Shown: positions 32,277-43,471, counted from the stretch's first letter. The stretch: DNA of 64,000 bases from an uncultured Bacillota bacterium (GCA_945867665.1 CAMBIR010000001.1:94168-158167); one strand, 5' to 3'. The notes: generated by a model not told the origin, from the sequence alone. Numbers and translations are program-made.

Positions 32277-33233
32277 TTAATCATCATCTCTAAAGTTAAG
32301 ACCCATGCTTTTTACTTTATCGATAACTTCTTTTAATGATTTCTTTCCTAAGTTACGGATTTTCATCATTTCATTTTCACTCTTATCAACAAGATCATGC
32401 AACGTTAAAATACCAGCACGTTTTAAGCAGTTGTATGCTCTAACACTTAAATCTAAGTCATCAATAGAAGTCTCTAATGCCTTTTGATTTGGATCTTCTG
32501 CCTTAGAACTCATTAATCCTGTTTCATCTGCAATTTCATTTAAATCTGCTAAAATATTAAAGTGCTCAATTAAAATTCTACTTGCTAGGGCAACAGATTC
32601 TTCTGGAGTGATTGATCCATTTGTCCATACTTCTAATATTAATTTGTCATAGTTATTATCTTGTCCAACACGAGCGTTTTCTACTTCATAATTGATTCTT
32701 TCGATAGGAGAAAATAGACTGTCAATAAATATTGTGTTTTGTTTTGCTCCTTCGCCATATAAAGTTTTGTTTTCTTCTGCTCTATTGTATCCTCTTCCAT
32801 GACCAATTGTCATTTCCATATCGATACTAGCACCTTCTGCTAGAGTGCAAATTAATTGATCTGGATTTAGGATTTCGATATCTGTATCAGCTTCAATATC
32901 TCTAGCATATACTTCTCCTTCAGTGTCTTTATGAATTCTTAAAATATAGTCATAATTATCAGAATGATTTTTAATTACAACGCTTTTTAAATTTAAAACG
33001 ATTGCCGTTACATCTTCAATTACGCCATCTATTTTTTGAAATTCATGGGCAACACCTTCGATTTTTACGCTAGTGATTGCATCTCCTGGTAAACTTGATA
33101 ACATTACTCTTCTAAGGGCATTTCCTAGAGTTGTACCAAATCCTCTTTCTAAGGGTTCGATTTCAAATTTACCATAATTGTCGCTTTCAACATATTCTTT
33201 TACTTTATAATCAGGTTTTTCAAATTTTAACAT
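32277..33233 (-). CDS. rpoA: RNA polymerase alpha subunit
   Basis: 318 aa. N-terminal assembly domain (FEIEPLERGFGTTLGNALRRVMLSSLPG) and C-terminal UP-element/activator-binding domain with VRAYNCLKRAGI and IRNLGKKSLKEV. Normal length and order between rpsK and rplQ. Confidence 0.98.
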   Translation of the reverse strand: MLKFEKPDYKVKEYVESDNYGKFEIEPLERGFGTTLGNALRRVMLSSLPGDAITSVKIEGVAHEFQKIDGVIEDVTAIVLNLKSVVIKNHSDNYDYILRIHKDTEGEVYARDIEADTDIEILNPDQLICTLAEGASIDMEMTIGHGRGYNRAEENKTLYGEGAKQNTIFIDSLFSPIERINYEVENARVGQDNNYDKLILEVWTNGSITPEESVALASRILIEHFNILADLNEIADETGLMSSKAEDPNQKALETSIDDLDLSVRAYNCLKRAGILTLHDLVDKSENEMMKIRNLGKKSLKEVIDKVKSMGLNFRDDD

Positions 33234-33262
33234 TTAAAACACTCTCCTTTACTTATTTTATC

Positions 33263-33655
33263 TTATCCACGACGTTTTTTTGGTGGACGACAACCATTAT
33301 GTGGAATTGGTGTTTCATCAGTAATTTTCGTTACTTTTAAACCTGTAGCTTGTAATGAACGAATTGCCATTTCACGACCAGCACCTAATCCTTTTACTAC
33401 AACTTCAACTTCTTTCATTCCCATTTCTACTGCTTTAGCCCCTGCAATTTCTGCACTTTTACCAGCAGCATATGGAGTAGATTTTTTACTTCCTTTAATT
33501 CCTTGTGTACCACTTGATGCCCAACATAAAGCATTTCCTTCTTTATCTGTAATTGTTACTACAGTATTATTAAATGTTGATTGAATATGTACAACACCTG
33601 ATGGAACATTCTTCTTTACTTTACGTTTTCTTGCATTATATTTTCCATTTGCCAT
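33263..33655 (-). CDS. rpsK: Ribosomal protein S11
   Basis: 130 aa small-subunit platform protein with [15 protein letters not shown] and the conserved end [12 protein letters not shown]. Between rpsM and rpoA in the alpha-operon part. Confidence 0.98.
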   Translation of the reverse strand: MANGKYNARKRKVKKNVPSGVVHIQSTFNNTVVTITDKEGNALCWASSGTQGIKGSKKSTPYAAGKSAEIAGAKAVEMGMKEVEVVVKGLGAGREMAIRSLQATGLKVTKITDETPIPHNGCRPPKKRRG

Positions 33656-33673
33656 AAAAGATTCCCTCCTTCA

Positions 33674-34039
33674 TTATTTCTTCTTATTAGCAACTACTTT
33701 ACCTTTACCTTTACGAGTTCTTGCGTTTCTTGATGTTCTTTGTCCTCTTACTGGTAGGCCTTTGATGTGTCTTTTTCCACGATAGCATCCAATTTCTTTT
33801 AAGTTTTTAATACTTAAAGCAACTTCTCTTCTTAAGTCACCTTCTACTGGATATTTATCGATTTCTTTTCTAATTGCTGCTAATTCTTCATCTGTTAAGT
33901 CTTTTGCTTTTTTATTTAAATCAACATTAGCATCACTTAAAATTGTTTTTGCTAATTGTCTTCCAATCCCATAGATATAAGTTAATGATACTTCAATTCT
34001 TTTTTCATTAGGGATATCAACGCCTTTAATACGTGCCAT
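33674..34039 (-). CDS. rpsM: Ribosomal protein S13
   Basis: 121 aa head protein contacting L5 and t[26 protein letters not shown] at the start and [22 protein letters not shown] near the end are canonical. Confidence 0.98.
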   Translation of the reverse strand: MARIKGVDIPNEKRIEVSLTYIYGIGRQLAKTILSDANVDLNKKAKDLTDEELAAIRKEIDKYPVEGDLRREVALSIKNLKEIGCYRGKRHIKGLPVRGQRTSRNARTRKGKGKVVANKKK

Positions 34040-34055
34040 TTAAAATTACCTCCTA

Positions 34056-34169
34056 TTATCCTTGCTTTTGCTTATGTTTTGGATTTTCGCAAATAACCAT
34101 AAGCTTTCCATTTCTTTTAATAATTTTGCATTTATCACAAATAGGTTTTACTGACGCTCTTACTTTCAT
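34056..34169 (-). CDS. rpmJ: Ribosomal protein L36 (37 aa)
   Basis: A short gene between infA and rpsM. The frame starts [14 protein letters not shown] and ends KHKQKQG; it has Cys, Cys, Cys and His at the zinc-ribbon spacing of the zinc-binding L36 form (CDKC...C...H). It starts at ATG 34169 behind AGGAGGAA. Confidence 0.96.
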   Translation of the reverse strand: MKVRASVKPICDKCKIIKRNGKLMVICENPKHKQKQG

Positions 34170-34180
34170 AATTCTTCCTC

Positions 34181-34399
34181 CTATTTTTTATTATAGATTA
34201 TACGCCCATGTGTTAAGTCGTAAGGTGACAATTCTATAACAACGGTATCACCTGGTAAGATACGTATATTGTTTACGCGCATTTTACCAGAAACATGGGC
34301 TACTACCTCGTGTCCTCCATCAAGTACAACCTTGAATTTACCACCGGGTATTAAATCTACTACCTTTCCTTGAGTTTCGATAACATCACTTTTACTCAA
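34181..34399 (-). CDS. infA: Translation initiation factor IF-1
   Basis: 72-aa OB-fold protein that blocks the A site during initiation. The frame is open from ATG 34408, but AGGAGATG overlaps that codon, and TTG 34399 gives the expected N-terminus MSKSDVIE with proper spacing. Core motifs [21 protein letters not shown]... are canonical. A TTG start on this highly expressed gene is worth noting. map, often next to infA, is missing. Confidence 0.95.
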   Translation of the reverse strand: MSKSDVIETQGKVVDLIPGGKFKVVLDGGHEVVAHVSGKMRVNNIRILPGDTVVIELSPYDLTHGRIIYNKK

Positions 34400-34503
34400 A
34401 ATAATCATCTCCTGTTAATTAGTTATCACCTATATTTAAGTAATATTTATTTATTTTAAGTAAAGTACTGAAGAAGTATTTTACTTAAAACTTTTATCTT
34501 TGT

Positions 34504-35166
34504 TTAATTATTTTCTAATATCTTTTTTATTTTATTAAAAATATCTTCAGCAGAATCTGATTCTCCTACTATAATATCTTTCAAAATTCCCTTTTCGTGA
34601 TAGTAATCAATAATTGGTGTTGCTTCTTTTACGTAAGTAACAAACCTTGCATTAAAAGTCTCTTCACTATCATCACTACGAGTTGCTAGAGTATGTCCAC
34701 ATTTATCACAAAAACCATCAATTTTTGGTGATAAAGCAGGAACACTTTTATTATAACTTGCTCCACAACTAGAACAAATTAATCGATCTAATGAACGCTT
34801 TAAGGCTAAATTTTGGTCAATATCCATATGAATAACTATTCCTTCATCTAATCCTTGCTCTTTCATTAAATTTTCATAAACTTTTGCTTGTTCTAAAGTT
34901 CTAGGAAAGCCATCTAGGATATAACCATTATTGCAATCTACTTGTTGGATGCGATTTCTTAATAAGTTGACGATGACATCATCTGGAATTAATCCACCTT
35001 GATCCATAATGCTTTTTAAGTATTTTCCCATACTACTTCCACTGGAAACTTCATCACGAAGTAAATCGCCAGTTGAGATATGAGGAATATTATATAAAGC
35101 ACTAATCATTTTTGATTGCGTTCCCTTCCCTGCTGCAGGAGGGGCGATTAATATAATATTCTTCAT
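34504..35166 (-). CDS. adk: Adenylate kinase, zinc-lid type
   Basis: Balances AMP, ADP and ATP. The P-loop APPAAGKGTQ, the AMP site ISTGDLLR and DGFPRTLEQA are present. The LID (about 126-160) has CSSCG and CDKCG, a Cys4 zinc site typical of Gram-positive Adk. 220 aa. Its start overlaps the secY stop by four bases. Confidence 0.98.
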   Translation of the reverse strand: MKNIILIAPPAAGKGTQSKMISALYNIPHISTGDLLRDEVSSGSSMGKYLKSIMDQGGLIPDDVIVNLLRNRIQQVDCNNGYILDGFPRTLEQAKVYENLMKEQGLDEGIVIHMDIDQNLALKRSLDRLICSSCGASYNKSVPALSPKIDGFCDKCGHTLATRSDDSEETFNARFVTYVKEATPIIDYYHEKGILKDIIVGESDSAEDIFNKIKKILENN

Positions 35167-36428
35167 AGACTTTTCCTTCTTTTATTGTAACTTCTATTGA
35201 CAAGACTGCTTTCTAATTGACGCATTGTCTCTAGGGCAACACCTACAATAATTAATATACTAGTTCCACCTACACTTACACTAGTTGGTAAGTTTGTGTT
35301 CATGAAGCTTGATACAACAATAGGAAGTCCTGCAATAACGCAGATGAATATTGCTCCTATTAGTGTGATTCTACTAAGTACTGTTTTAATATAACTAATT
35401 GTTTCTTTTCCTGGACGAACACCTGGGATATATCCACCTTGTCTAGATAAATTTTTAGATAATTCTTCTGGATTAACTTGGATAAATGTATATAAGAAAC
35501 TAAATGCAAAAATTAAAACTAAGTAAACAATAAAACCAGTTGGTGTTGTATAAGTTACATATTTTTTTACAAATGTTACAAATCCATTTTCATTTTTCAT
35601 TAAATTAGCAATAAATGTTGGTACCGTAAAGATTACTGATGCAAAGATTACTGGCATAACATTTGCTGAATTTAATTTAAATGGAATATAGTTTTGTTTT
35701 GCTCCATAAGAGGAATTGGTTTGATTAGAATACTGAATAGGAATTCTTCTTTCTGAATTTTCGATAAATACAACGGCTACGATTATTGCAATATAAACTG
35801 CAATAAATAAGATAAATTCTAATATTCCAAGAAATAAACTTGAATTATCTAAAATTAATGCTTTAAATGTATCGACGAAAGTTTTTGGAATGGTAGATAA
35901 AATACCTGCCATAATAAGAAGCGATATTCCGTTTCCTAATCCTTTTTGTGTGATTTGATCTCCTAACCATAATAGAAAAGCTGTACCTGCAGTTAATATT
36001 ACTGTTATTCTTAAATAATCGATTGCCGTTGCATCTTTTACTAGAGCAAAAGACATGGCAAATCCTTCAATAAAAGCAATAATAATTCCAAGATAACGAT
36101 TAATTTGATTAATCTTTTGACGTCCTGCTGCACCACTTTCTTTTAATTCTGTAAAATATGGTAGGATATCCATTTGTAATAAACTAGTAATAATTGTTGC
36201 TGAGATATAAGGCATAACCCCTAAAGCAAAGATAGAAAATTGCTTTAGTGAGCCTCCAGTGATTGCATTTGCTAAATCACCAAAATCTACATTCTTTAGA
36301 GAAGTTACTCCTGGAACTGGAATCGTTGTTCCAACGATAAAAATAAATAAACAAAGTAATGTAAATCCTAATCTCTTTCTAATATCTTTATTCTTAGGAC
36401 TAAATATTAGCTTAAGATTTTTAAACAT
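35163..36428 (-). CDS. secY: SecY, protein translocase channel
   Basis: Central pore of the Sec translocon; 421 aa with ten membrane helices. Seen: plug/TM2 region GVMPYISATIITSLLQ, cytosolic loop RRIPIQYSNQ and the C-terminal loop GYIPGVRPGKETISYI. Standard spc-operon position between rplO and adk. Confidence 0.98.
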   Translation of the reverse strand: MFKNLKLIFSPKNKDIRKRLGFTLLCLFIFIVGTTIPVPGVTSLKNVDFGDLANAITGGSLKQFSIFALGVMPYISATIITSLLQMDILPYFTELKESGAAGRQKINQINRYLGIIIAFIEGFAMSFALVKDATAIDYLRITVILTAGTAFLLWLGDQITQKGLGNGISLLIMAGILSTIPKTFVDTFKALILDNSSLFLGILEFILFIAVYIAIIVAVVFIENSERRIPIQYSNQTNSSYGAKQNYIPFKLNSANVMPVIFASVIFTVPTFIANLMKNENGFVTFVKKYVTYTTPTGFIVYLVLIFAFSFLYTFIQVNPEELSKNLSRQGGYIPGVRPGKETISYIKTVLSRITLIGAIFICVIAGLPIVVSSFMNTNLPTSVSVGGTSILIIVGVALETMRQLESSLVNRSYNKRRKSL

Positions 36429-36429
36429 A

Positions 36430-36867
36430 TTAGATCACCTCGATTGTTCCGCCAACGCTTTCAATCTTTGTTTTTGCTGTTTTTGAGAAACTTGTTGCTT
36501 TAACTGTTAATTTTTTAGTTAATTCCCCGTTTCCTAAAACTTTAACGCCATCTAATTGTTTTTTTAATAAACCAGTTTCAATTAATAATTCTGGTGTAAC
36601 TACTGTACCATCTTCGAAACGATTTAAATCGCTTACATTAACTGTTGCATATACAGTAGCAAATCTAGTATTGTTGAATCCTCTTTTTCCTAATCTTCTG
36701 AATAGTGGTAATTGTCCACCTTCAAATCCTACTCTTACTCCACCACCTGATCTAGCGTTTTGTCCTTTTTCACCTTTACCAGCAGTTTTTGAATATTTTC
36801 CACCACGACCAATTCTCTTACGAGATTGTTTTGAACCGTATGCTGGACTTAAGTTTTCTAATTTCAT
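36430..36867 (-). CDS. rplO: Ribosomal protein L15
   Basis: 145 aa with Gly-rich N-terminus [21 protein letters not shown] typical of L15. Its start codon overlaps the last base of rpsE, leaving no room for rpmD (L30), which normally lies here. Confidence 0.98.
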   Translation of the reverse strand: MKLENLSPAYGSKQSRKRIGRGGKYSKTAGKGEKGQNARSGGGVRVGFEGGQLPLFRRLGKRGFNNTRFATVYATVNVSDLNRFEDGTVVTPELLIETGLLKKQLDGVKVLGNGELTKKLTVKATSFSKTAKTKIESVGGTIEVI

Positions 36868-37487
36868 TATCCTCTAATCTCCTCTATTGTTTTTCCTCTT
36901 AACTCAGCAACGTGAGATGGGCTTTTTTGTTCAGCAAGTGCTCTTAGAGTTGCACGAGCCATATTAATTTTAGTACTTGATCCAAGACTTTTAGAAAGGA
37001 CATCTTTAACACCAGCTAATTCTAATACATCACGAACAGGTCCGCCAGCTTTTACTCCAGTACCTTCTGTTGCAGGTTTTAACATTACACGAACTGCTCC
37101 TTCTTTAGTGATGATTTCGTGAGAAATAGTACGATTATCGATTAATTCAACATTGATTAGATTTCTTGATGCTGCTTGAGTTGCTTTTTTTACAGCATCT
37201 GGCATTTCTTTGGCTTTACCAACACCAATACCAACTTTTCCTTTTCTGTTTCCTACTACAACAGTGGCAGAGAAACGGAATTGACGACCACCTTTAACAA
37301 CTTTAGTAACACGTTTAATATCGATTACTTTATCTTCTAAATCTGTTTTTGGTTTAGAAAAATTATTGTTACGACGAGGACGTCTATTATTATTGTTGTT
37401 ACGTCTGAATTCTTTTTTATCAGTTTCAGATGAAGAAGTATTTTCTTCTGTTGTAACAACTTCTTTCTTAACGTTTTCTTCGTTCAT
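36867..37487 (-). CDS. rpsE: Ribosomal protein S5 with N-terminal extension
   Basis: 206 aa, about 40 longer than B. subtilis S5. The core begins near residue 48 ([21 protein letters not shown]) and contains [16 protein letters not shown] and the C-terminal domain [20 protein letters not shown]. The extension is low-complexity (Glu/Thr/Ser then Asn/Arg), like those in some Mollicutes-related species. Confidence 0.97.
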   Translation of the reverse strand: MNEENVKKEVVTTEENTSSSETDKKEFRRNNNNNRRPRRNNNFSKPKTDLEDKVIDIKRVTKVVKGGRQFRFSATVVVGNRKGKVGIGVGKAKEMPDAVKKATQAASRNLINVELIDNRTISHEIITKEGAVRVMLKPATEGTGVKAGGPVRDVLELAGVKDVLSKSLGSSTKINMARATLRALAEQKSPSHVAELRGKTIEEIRG

Positions 37488-37502
37488 TAGTTATCCTCCT
37501 TA

Positions 37503-37865
37503 TTAGAATTCTAAGCCGTTTTCACGTGCTGCTTCTGCTAAAGCTTTTACACGTCCATGATATAAGTATCCACCTCTATCAAAAACAACTTCTTTAATAT
37601 TTGCTTTATTTGCTCTTTTAGCAATTTCAGCTCCAATGATTTTAGCAGCTTCTACATTTCCACCATTTTTAAGGTTTAATTCTTTTTCAAGACTAGAAGC
37701 ACTAACTAATGTTACGCCTTTTTCATCATCGATGATTTGAGCAGTAATGTTTGCGTTTGAACGAAAGACATTTAATCTTGGACGATTACTAGTACCAGCA
37801 AGATTTTCACGAATTCTTGAATGTCTTTCTTTACGCATATCATTTCTTGAAACTTTACTTATCAT
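37503..37865 (-). CDS. rplR: Ribosomal protein L18
   Basis: 120 aa 5S-rRNA-binding protein: [23 protein letters not shown] and [26 protein letters not shown] are canonical. Confidence 0.98.
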   Translation of the reverse strand: MISKVSRNDMRKERHSRIRENLAGTSNRPRLNVFRSNANITAQIIDDEKGVTLVSASSLEKELNLKNGGNVEAAKIIGAEIAKRANKANIKEVVFDRGGYLYHGRVKALAEAARENGLEF

Positions 37866-37889
37866 ACGAATTAGTCTCCTTTACTTTAT

Positions 37890-38429
37890 TTATTTAGATG
37901 CTTTCTTTCCTTCTTTACGACGGATATGTTCACCAACATAATGAATTCCTTTACCTTTATATGGTTCAGGTTTTCTTAATTCACGAATTTCTGCCGCAAA
38001 TTTTCCAATAGCACACTTATCAATTCCGGATAATTCGATTTCAGTATTGCTAATTTGTTTTACTTCAATACCTTCTGGGATATCTACATTATCTAAATGA
38101 GATTTACCATCTTGAACAGTCAATACTTTTCCTTTTACTGTAAAACGATAACCAACACCAACAATCTCTAATCCTTTTGTATAACCTTCTGTTACACCAA
38201 TTAACATATTTCTAATATTTGCATTAGTAGTACCATGCATTTCATTAGTATGTTTTAAATTATTTAATACTTCAACAGTAATTTCATTATCTTTAATGTT
38301 TACTTTAATGTTTTTATCAATTACTAAAGATAATTCTCCTTTAGGTCCTTTTACTGTTAAATTTTGTCCATTTAGTTCTACATTAACTTTTTCTGGTATT
38401 GTTAAAATTCTTTTTCCAATACGACTCAT
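37890..38429 (-). CDS. rplF: Ribosomal protein L6
   Basis: 179 aa; MSRIGKRILTIPEKV at the start and the C-terminal EPYKGKGIHYVGEHIRRKEGKK are the family signatures. Confidence 0.98.
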   Translation of the reverse strand: MSRIGKRILTIPEKVNVELNGQNLTVKGPKGELSLVIDKNIKVNIKDNEITVEVLNNLKHTNEMHGTTNANIRNMLIGVTEGYTKGLEIVGVGYRFTVKGKVLTVQDGKSHLDNVDIPEGIEVKQISNTEIELSGIDKCAIGKFAAEIRELRKPEPYKGKGIHYVGEHIRRKEGKKASK

Positions 38430-38447
38430 AGTAACCTCCTTTTGGGC

Positions 38448-38840
38448 TTACCAAATGTAAGCAATTACCTCTCCACCAACATTATTTTTTCTTGCAAGCT
38501 TATCTGTCATTACACCTTTAGATGTTGAAATAATAGCTATTCCAAGTCCGTTTAATACTTTAGGAATATTATTTGCCTCAGCATATACACGAAGACCTGG
38601 TTTTGAAATTCTCTTTAAGCCAGTGATTACTCTTTCTTTATTTTTACCATATTTTAAAGTCAATGTTAAGATATTTTGAACATCATTTTTTTCAATACTA
38701 AAATCAGTAATGAAACCTTCATCTTTTAAAATAGATGCAATTGTCTCTTTCATTTTAGAAGATGGCATTGACACTTCTTTTGCATGATTTTGGTTTGCAT
38801 TACGAATACGTGTTAGCATATCTGCGATTGGATCTGTCAT
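38448..38840 (-). CDS. rpsH: Ribosomal protein S8
   Basis: 130 aa; [17 protein letters not shown] and the C-terminal [26 protein letters not shown] are canonical. Between rpsN and rplF. Confidence 0.98.
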   Translation of the reverse strand: MTDPIADMLTRIRNANQNHAKEVSMPSSKMKETIASILKDEGFITDFSIEKNDVQNILTLTLKYGKNKERVITGLKRISKPGLRVYAEANNIPKVLNGLGIAIISTSKGVMTDKLARKNNVGGEVIAYIW

Positions 38841-38871
38841 TAAAATCCCTCCTTCTTTTATTCAAATTGGA

Positions 38872-39057
38872 TTACCAACTAGATTTTTTTACACCTGGTA
38901 TTTGTCCTTTATACGCTAATTCTCTAAAACAAATACGGCAAATACCAAACTTACTCATTACAGCGTGTGGTCTTCCACAACGAGAACAACGAGTATATTC
39001 TCTTACTTTATATTTTTGTGGTCTAGATTGTTTTACAACCATTGATTTTCTTGCCAT
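38872..39057 (-). CDS. rpsN: Ribosomal protein S14, zinc type
   Basis: 61 aa with the zinc site [10 protein letters not shown]...CRICFRE. This is the short C+ form used when zinc is sufficient. Confidence 0.98.
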   Translation of the reverse strand: MARKSMVVKQSRPQKYKVREYTRCSRCGRPHAVMSKFGICRICFRELAYKGQIPGVKKSSW

Positions 39058-39068
39058 GTTTTTCCTCC

Positions 39069-39608
39069 TTATTTCCTAAAAGGAACTCCAAGTTCTTTTA
39101 ATAAATCATAAGCTTCTTCATTTGTTTTTGCGGTAGTAACAATAACAATATCCATACCTCTTACTTTTGTTACTTCATCAAAGTTAATTTCAGGGAAAAT
39201 TAATTGTTCTTTAATTCCAATTGTATAATTTCCTCTTCCATCAAAACTTCTTGGAGATAATCCTCTGAAGTCTCTTACCATAGGTAAGCTGATTGAAATT
39301 AACTTATCAAGGAATGTATACATTTTATCTCCTCTTAAAGTAACTTTGCAGCCAATTTTGTTTCCTTCTCTTAATTTAAATGAAGAAATTGATTTTTTAG
39401 CAGTTGTTTCAATAGGTTTTTGACCAGTAATTTTCTCTAAATCTTCAAGAGCTGCTTCTAATAATTTAGAATTCGATAAAGCATCTCCTACACCCATATT
39501 TACAACGATTTTATCAATTTTAGGTACTAGCATTACTGTGCTATAACCACGCTTAGACATTAAACTTGGAACAACTTCATTTCTATATTTTTCTTCTAGG
39601 CGGTTCAT
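39069..39608 (-). CDS. rplE: Ribosomal protein L5
   Basis: 179 aa 5S-rRNA protein: [32 protein letters not shown] and [17 protein letters not shown] are canonical. Confidence 0.98.
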   Translation of the reverse strand: MNRLEEKYRNEVVPSLMSKRGYSTVMLVPKIDKIVVNMGVGDALSNSKLLEAALEDLEKITGQKPIETTAKKSISSFKLREGNKIGCKVTLRGDKMYTFLDKLISISLPMVRDFRGLSPRSFDGRGNYTIGIKEQLIFPEINFDEVTKVRGMDIVIVTTAKTNEEAYDLLKELGVPFRK

Positions 39609-39646
39609 TTGAAATCCACCCTCCTTCCAAAACGTTTATCGCGATT

Positions 39647-39892
39647 TTATTTTTCTTTTTTACTTTTTGATTTTTCTTTTACTTCTTCTAATTTTACATT
39701 TGAACGATGAATAGGAGCTTCTGTTTCTCTAATTTCTCCTGTACCGTTGTTGTATTTAGGTTTGATATGTTTTTTTACAATATTTACACCTTCAACGATA
39801 ACTTTATCATCAACTACTTTTAAAACTTTACCAGTTTTTCCCTTGTTTGCACCTGCAATAACAGTAACTTTATCACCAGTTTTTAATTTCAT
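39647..39892 (-). CDS. rplX: Ribosomal protein L24
   Basis: 81 aa; KOW motif [20 protein letters not shown]. The frame is open to 39910, but GGAGGGA falls inside it and sets ATG 39892 (MKLKTGD) as start. Confidence 0.97.
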   Translation of the reverse strand: MKLKTGDKVTVIAGANKGKTGKVLKVVDDKVIVEGVNIVKKHIKPKYNNGTGEIRETEAPIHRSNVKLEEVKEKSKSKKEK

Positions 39893-39990
39893 GAATATCC
39901 CTCCTAACATTTATAAATGTATTGTTTCTTTCGTTAAAATACTTAAAAGTTTTGAATCTTTAAATTATAGTGTCAAACCCAAGAAGTATT

Positions 39991-40359
39991 TTATAGTACA
40001 TCTTTCGCTAAACTTACGATTTTCATGAAACCTTTTTCTCTAAGTTCACGAGCTACTGGGCCTAAAACACGAGTTCCTACTGGGCTTTTGTCATCTTTAA
40101 TAATTACGCAAGCATTATCATCAAATTTGATGTAACTTCCATCTTCTCTTCTTACACCAAATTTTGATCTAACAATAACTGCCTTTACAACTTTTCCTTT
40201 TCCAATATTTCCATTAGGAGTTGCTTTTTTTACAGTTCCTACAACAATATCTCCAATAGCACCAGTTTTTACTTTACTTCCTCCAAGAACTCTAATTACT
40301 AATAATTCACGAGCTCCACAGTTATCAGCCACTTTTAAACGGCTTTCTTGTTGTATCAT
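39991..40359 (-). CDS. rplN: Ribosomal protein L14
   Basis: 122 aa; [28 protein letters not shown] is the hallmark. An ~80-base gap with no gene separates it from rplX. Confidence 0.98.
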   Translation of the reverse strand: MIQQESRLKVADNCGARELLVIRVLGGSKVKTGAIGDIVVGTVKKATPNGNIGKGKVVKAVIVRSKFGVRREDGSYIKFDDNACVIIKDDKSPVGTRVLGPVARELREKGFMKIVSLAKDVL

Positions 40360-40386
40360 TTAAATTCCTCCTTCCAACAAAAGAGA

Positions 40387-40647
40387 TTATAATATAACAG
40401 CTTTTTCAATAATTTCTGCTAACTCATATCTTTTGGTTTTTGATAATGGTCTAGTCATAACAAGTCTTACCTTGTCACCAACGTGTGCTTGATTTTCCTC
40501 GTCATGAGCAGCAAACTTTTTAGAACGTTTTACTCTTTTTCCGTAGATTGGATCTTTTCTAAAGTAATCTACTCTGACTGTGATTGTCTTATCTGCCTTA
40601 TCACTTACAACTGTACCAATTAATTCTTGTCTTTTGCTTTCGTTCAT
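40387..40647 (-). CDS. rpsQ: Ribosomal protein S17
   Basis: 86 aa OB-fold protein: [17 protein letters not shown] and [20 protein letters not shown] are canonical. Confidence 0.98.
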   Translation of the reverse strand: MNESKRQELIGTVVSDKADKTITVRVDYFRKDPIYGKRVKRSKKFAAHDEENQAHVGDKVRLVMTRPLSKTKRYELAEIIEKAVIL

Positions 40648-40664
40648 AAGGACTATACCTCCTC

Positions 40665-40871
40665 TTAATTTTCTATTTTACGACTATTTAGAATTGTTTT
40701 AAGTCTAGCAACATCTTTTCTAAGTTCAGGAATGCGTGCTGGGTTCTCCAAAGTACCTGTTGCTTGTTTCATTCTTAATTTTAACAATTCTTCTTTTGCA
40801 TCTTTAATTTTCTTATTAATCTCTTCAGTGGTTAAATTTTGAAATTCTTTCATTTTGTCTTTATGCTTCAT
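40665..40871 (-). CDS. rpmC: Ribosomal protein L29
   Basis: About 68 aa; the core [20 protein letters not shown] and [15 protein letters not shown] is typical. GGTGATAAGA before ATG 40871 sets the start, overlapping the end of rplP by 11 bases; a shorter start at MKEFQNL would align better with Bacillus L29 but has a weak site. Confidence 0.95.
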   Translation of the reverse strand: MKHKDKMKEFQNLTTEEINKKIKDAKEELLKLRMKQATGTLENPARIPELRKDVARLKTILNSRKIEN

Positions 40872-41292
40872 TCTTATCACCACTTTCTTCTTTCTTTACA
40901 AATTTACATTTGATTGGAAGTTTATGAGAGGCAAGTCTTAAAGCTTCTCTTGCAACATCTTCTGTAACTTCGTCAATTTCAAACATAATTTTTCCTTCTT
41001 TAACAACAGCAACCCAAACTTCTGGTTCACCTTTACCTTTACCTTGACGAGTTTCAAGAGGTTTTTTTGTTAAAGATAGATTTGGGAATATATTTACCCA
41101 TACTTTTCCGCCACGTTTCATATATCTTGTCATTGCAACACGAGCTGCTTCGATTTGATTTGCTGTAATCCAAGCTCCTTCTTTGGCCATTAATCCATAT
41201 CTACCAAAGTGAAGTTCTGTATTACCACGTGATTTTCCTTCATATTTTAAACGGAAAGTTTTTCTATGTTTAGTTCTTTTTGGCATTAACAT
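40861..41292 (-). CDS. rplP: Ribosomal protein L16
   Basis: 143 aa; [14 protein letters not shown] start and the loop [14 protein letters not shown] are canonical. Overlaps the end of rpsC by 23 bases. Confidence 0.98.
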   Translation of the reverse strand: MLMPKRTKHRKTFRLKYEGKSRGNTELHFGRYGLMAKEGAWITANQIEAARVAMTRYMKRGGKVWVNIFPNLSLTKKPLETRQGKGKGEPEVWVAVVKEGKIMFEIDEVTEDVAREALRLASHKLPIKCKFVKKEESGDKNEA

Positions 41293-41944
41293 GAGAATTA
41301 CCTCCCTTATTATCTTTATCTAAGATTTCACCTTTATAAATCCAAACCTTTACGCCAATCTTACCATAAGTAGTATCAGCTTCAGCAGTAGCATAATCGA
41401 TATTTGCTCTTAGGGTATGTAAAGGGATTGTTCCTTCTGAATATCCTTCTCCACGAGCAATATCTGCTCCACCTAATCTTCCAGATACAAGAGTTTTAAT
41501 ACCTTTTGCACCTGCTTTCATTGTATTTCTAATTGCTTTCTTTTGAGCAACTCTGAACGATACACGATTTTCAATGTTGTGAGCAATTGTTTCTGCTACT
41601 AATTTTGCAATCATATCAGGATTTTTTACTTCAACAACAGAAATTTGCATATCTTCATTTACTAACTTAGAAAGTTCTTTCTTAACTTTTTCTATTTCTG
41701 CACCATTTTGACCAATTACTAGACCAGGTTTTGATACATACATAATTACTTCTGCTCTTTTAGCATTTCTTTCGATTACGATTTGAGAAATTCCAGCAGT
41801 TTTAAATTTCTTTTCTAAATATCTTCTGATTTTTACATCATTATTTAAATATTTAGAGAAATCTTTATTGTTAGCATACCATTTTGCATCCCAGTCTTTA
41901 TTAATTCCAATTCTAAGTCCAATTGGGCTAACTTTTTGTCCCAT
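41270..41944 (-). CDS. rpsC: Ribosomal protein S3
   Basis: 224 aa; [25 protein letters not shown] motif [18 protein letters not shown] and the C-terminal [11 protein letters not shown] are canonical. Confidence 0.98.
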   Translation of the reverse strand: MGQKVSPIGLRIGINKDWDAKWYANNKDFSKYLNNDVKIRRYLEKKFKTAGISQIVIERNAKRAEVIMYVSKPGLVIGQNGAEIEKVKKELSKLVNEDMQISVVEVKNPDMIAKLVAETIAHNIENRVSFRVAQKKAIRNTMKAGAKGIKTLVSGRLGGADIARGEGYSEGTIPLHTLRANIDYATAEADTTYGKIGVKVWIYKGEILDKDNKGGNSHVNAKKN

Positions 41945-41962
41945 CTATGGTCCTCCTTTACT

Positions 41963-42304
41963 TTATTTTTCTGCTACAATCACTGTAATGTGACTTGTTT
42001 TATGATCATTTCTTCCAACGTGTCCGCGTGAATCCATTTTTGCTCTTTTTAGAACCATACCTTCATCAACGAAACAAGTTTTAACATATAAATTTTCTTC
42101 ATTCATATTATAATTATTCACTGCATTTGCAACACTAGAGTTTAATACTTTTTCGATTACTCTAGCTGCGCGTTGTGGTTGATTAGCTAAAATGCTTCTA
42201 GCATCCATAACGCTTTTTCCTCTGATTAAATCAATGATTAATCTTGTTTTACGAGGGGCAATTCTTACAGTTTTTAAAACTGCTTTTGCTTCAGTATTTG
42301 CCAT
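41963..42304 (-). CDS. rplV: Ribosomal protein L22
   Basis: 113 aa; RIAPRKTRLIIDLIRGKSV and the tunnel-loop region ending GHVGRNDHKTSHITVIV are canonical. Confidence 0.98.
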   Translation of the reverse strand: MANTEAKAVLKTVRIAPRKTRLIIDLIRGKSVMDARSILANQPQRAARVIEKVLNSSVANAVNNYNMNEENLYVKTCFVDEGMVLKRAKMDSRGHVGRNDHKTSHITVIVAEK

Positions 42305-42330
42305 TCTTAGTTCCTCCTTACAACAGTTTT

Positions 42331-42600
42331 CTATTTCTTCTTATCTGCGCCGTGTCCACCAAATTTACGAGTCATAGAGAATTCTCCTAATTTATGTCCT
42401 ACCATATCTTCAGTAACATAAACTGGAATGAATTCCTTACCATTATGTACTGCAAAAGTGTGTCCAATAAAATCAGGATAAATTGTTGAACGACGAGACC
42501 AAGTTTTAATTACTTCTTTTTTTCCAGATTCATTTAACTTTTTAACCTTATCTAATAATCTATCAAAAACATAAGGTCCTTTTTTTAAACTTCTTGCCAT
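42331..42600 (-). CDS. rpsS: Ribosomal protein S19
   Basis: 89 aa; [42 protein letters not shown] and the [13 protein letters not shown] tail are canonical. Confidence 0.98.
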   Translation of the reverse strand: MARSLKKGPYVFDRLLDKVKKLNESGKKEVIKTWSRRSTIYPDFIGHTFAVHNGKEFIPVYVTEDMVGHKLGEFSMTRKFGGHGADKKK

Positions 42601-42622
42601 TTAAACTTTCAATCCTTTCTTT

Positions 42623-43453
42623 TTATTTCTTACGACGAGTCACGATATATTTATCTGATTCTTTTTTATTTTTTCTAGTCTTATATCCTAGTGCTGGTTT
42701 ACCCCATGGAGTCATTGGTCCACTTCTACCGATTGGAGCTCTACCTTCACCACCACCATGTGGGTGATCATTAGGATTCATAACAGATCCACGTACAGTA
42801 GGTCTTATTCCTTTATATCTTGTACGACCTGCTTTACCAATTTTAACAAGTCCAAAATCTTCATTTCCTACAACACCGATTGTTGCACGACAAGTTCCTA
42901 AGATTTTTCTTTGTTCACCACTAGCAAGTCTAATTAATACATACTTACCTTCACGGCCTAAAATTTGAGCACTATTTCCAGCACTTCTAGCAAGTTGTCC
43001 ACCTTTTCCAGGTCTTAATTCAATGTTATGAATTACAGTACCAACTGGAATGTTCACGATTTCCATTGTATTACCAGTTTTTACATCAACTTTACTGCCT
43101 GATTCTACAACATCACCAATTTTTAGTCCTTTAGGCGCTAAAATGTATGATTTTGTACCATCTTTATAAGTAATTAATGCAATGTTAGCTGATCTATTTG
43201 GATCGTATTCAATTGCATTTACAATAGCAGTAATTTCATCTTTTGTCCTTTTAAAATCAATTAGACGATATTTTCTTTTTACGCCGCCGCCACGGTGTCT
43301 TACTGTAATTTTTCCTTGGTTATTACGACCATTTGTTTTTTTCTTGGTTACAACTAAACTTTTTTCAGGAGTGGTCTTGGTAATTTCTTCATTTTTCAAA
43401 GTACTTTTTTGTCTTTGACCATTGGTAATTGCTTTATATACTTTTATAGCCAT
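42623..43453 (-). CDS. rplB: Ribosomal protein L2
   Basis: 276 aa; contains the peptidyl-transferase region [13 protein letters not shown] with the conserved His. Starts at ATG 43453 behind AAAGGAGGAAAATT. Confidence 0.98.
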   Translation of the reverse strand: MAIKVYKAITNGQRQKSTLKNEEITKTTPEKSLVVTKKKTNGRNNQGKITVRHRGGGVKRKYRLIDFKRTKDEITAIVNAIEYDPNRSANIALITYKDGTKSYILAPKGLKIGDVVESGSKVDVKTGNTMEIVNIPVGTVIHNIELRPGKGGQLARSAGNSAQILGREGKYVLIRLASGEQRKILGTCRATIGVVGNEDFGLVKIGKAGRTRYKGIRPTVRGSVMNPNDHPHGGGEGRAPIGRSGPMTPWGKPALGYKTRKNKKESDKYIVTRRKK

Positions 43454-43471
43454 TATAATTTTCCTCCTTTA

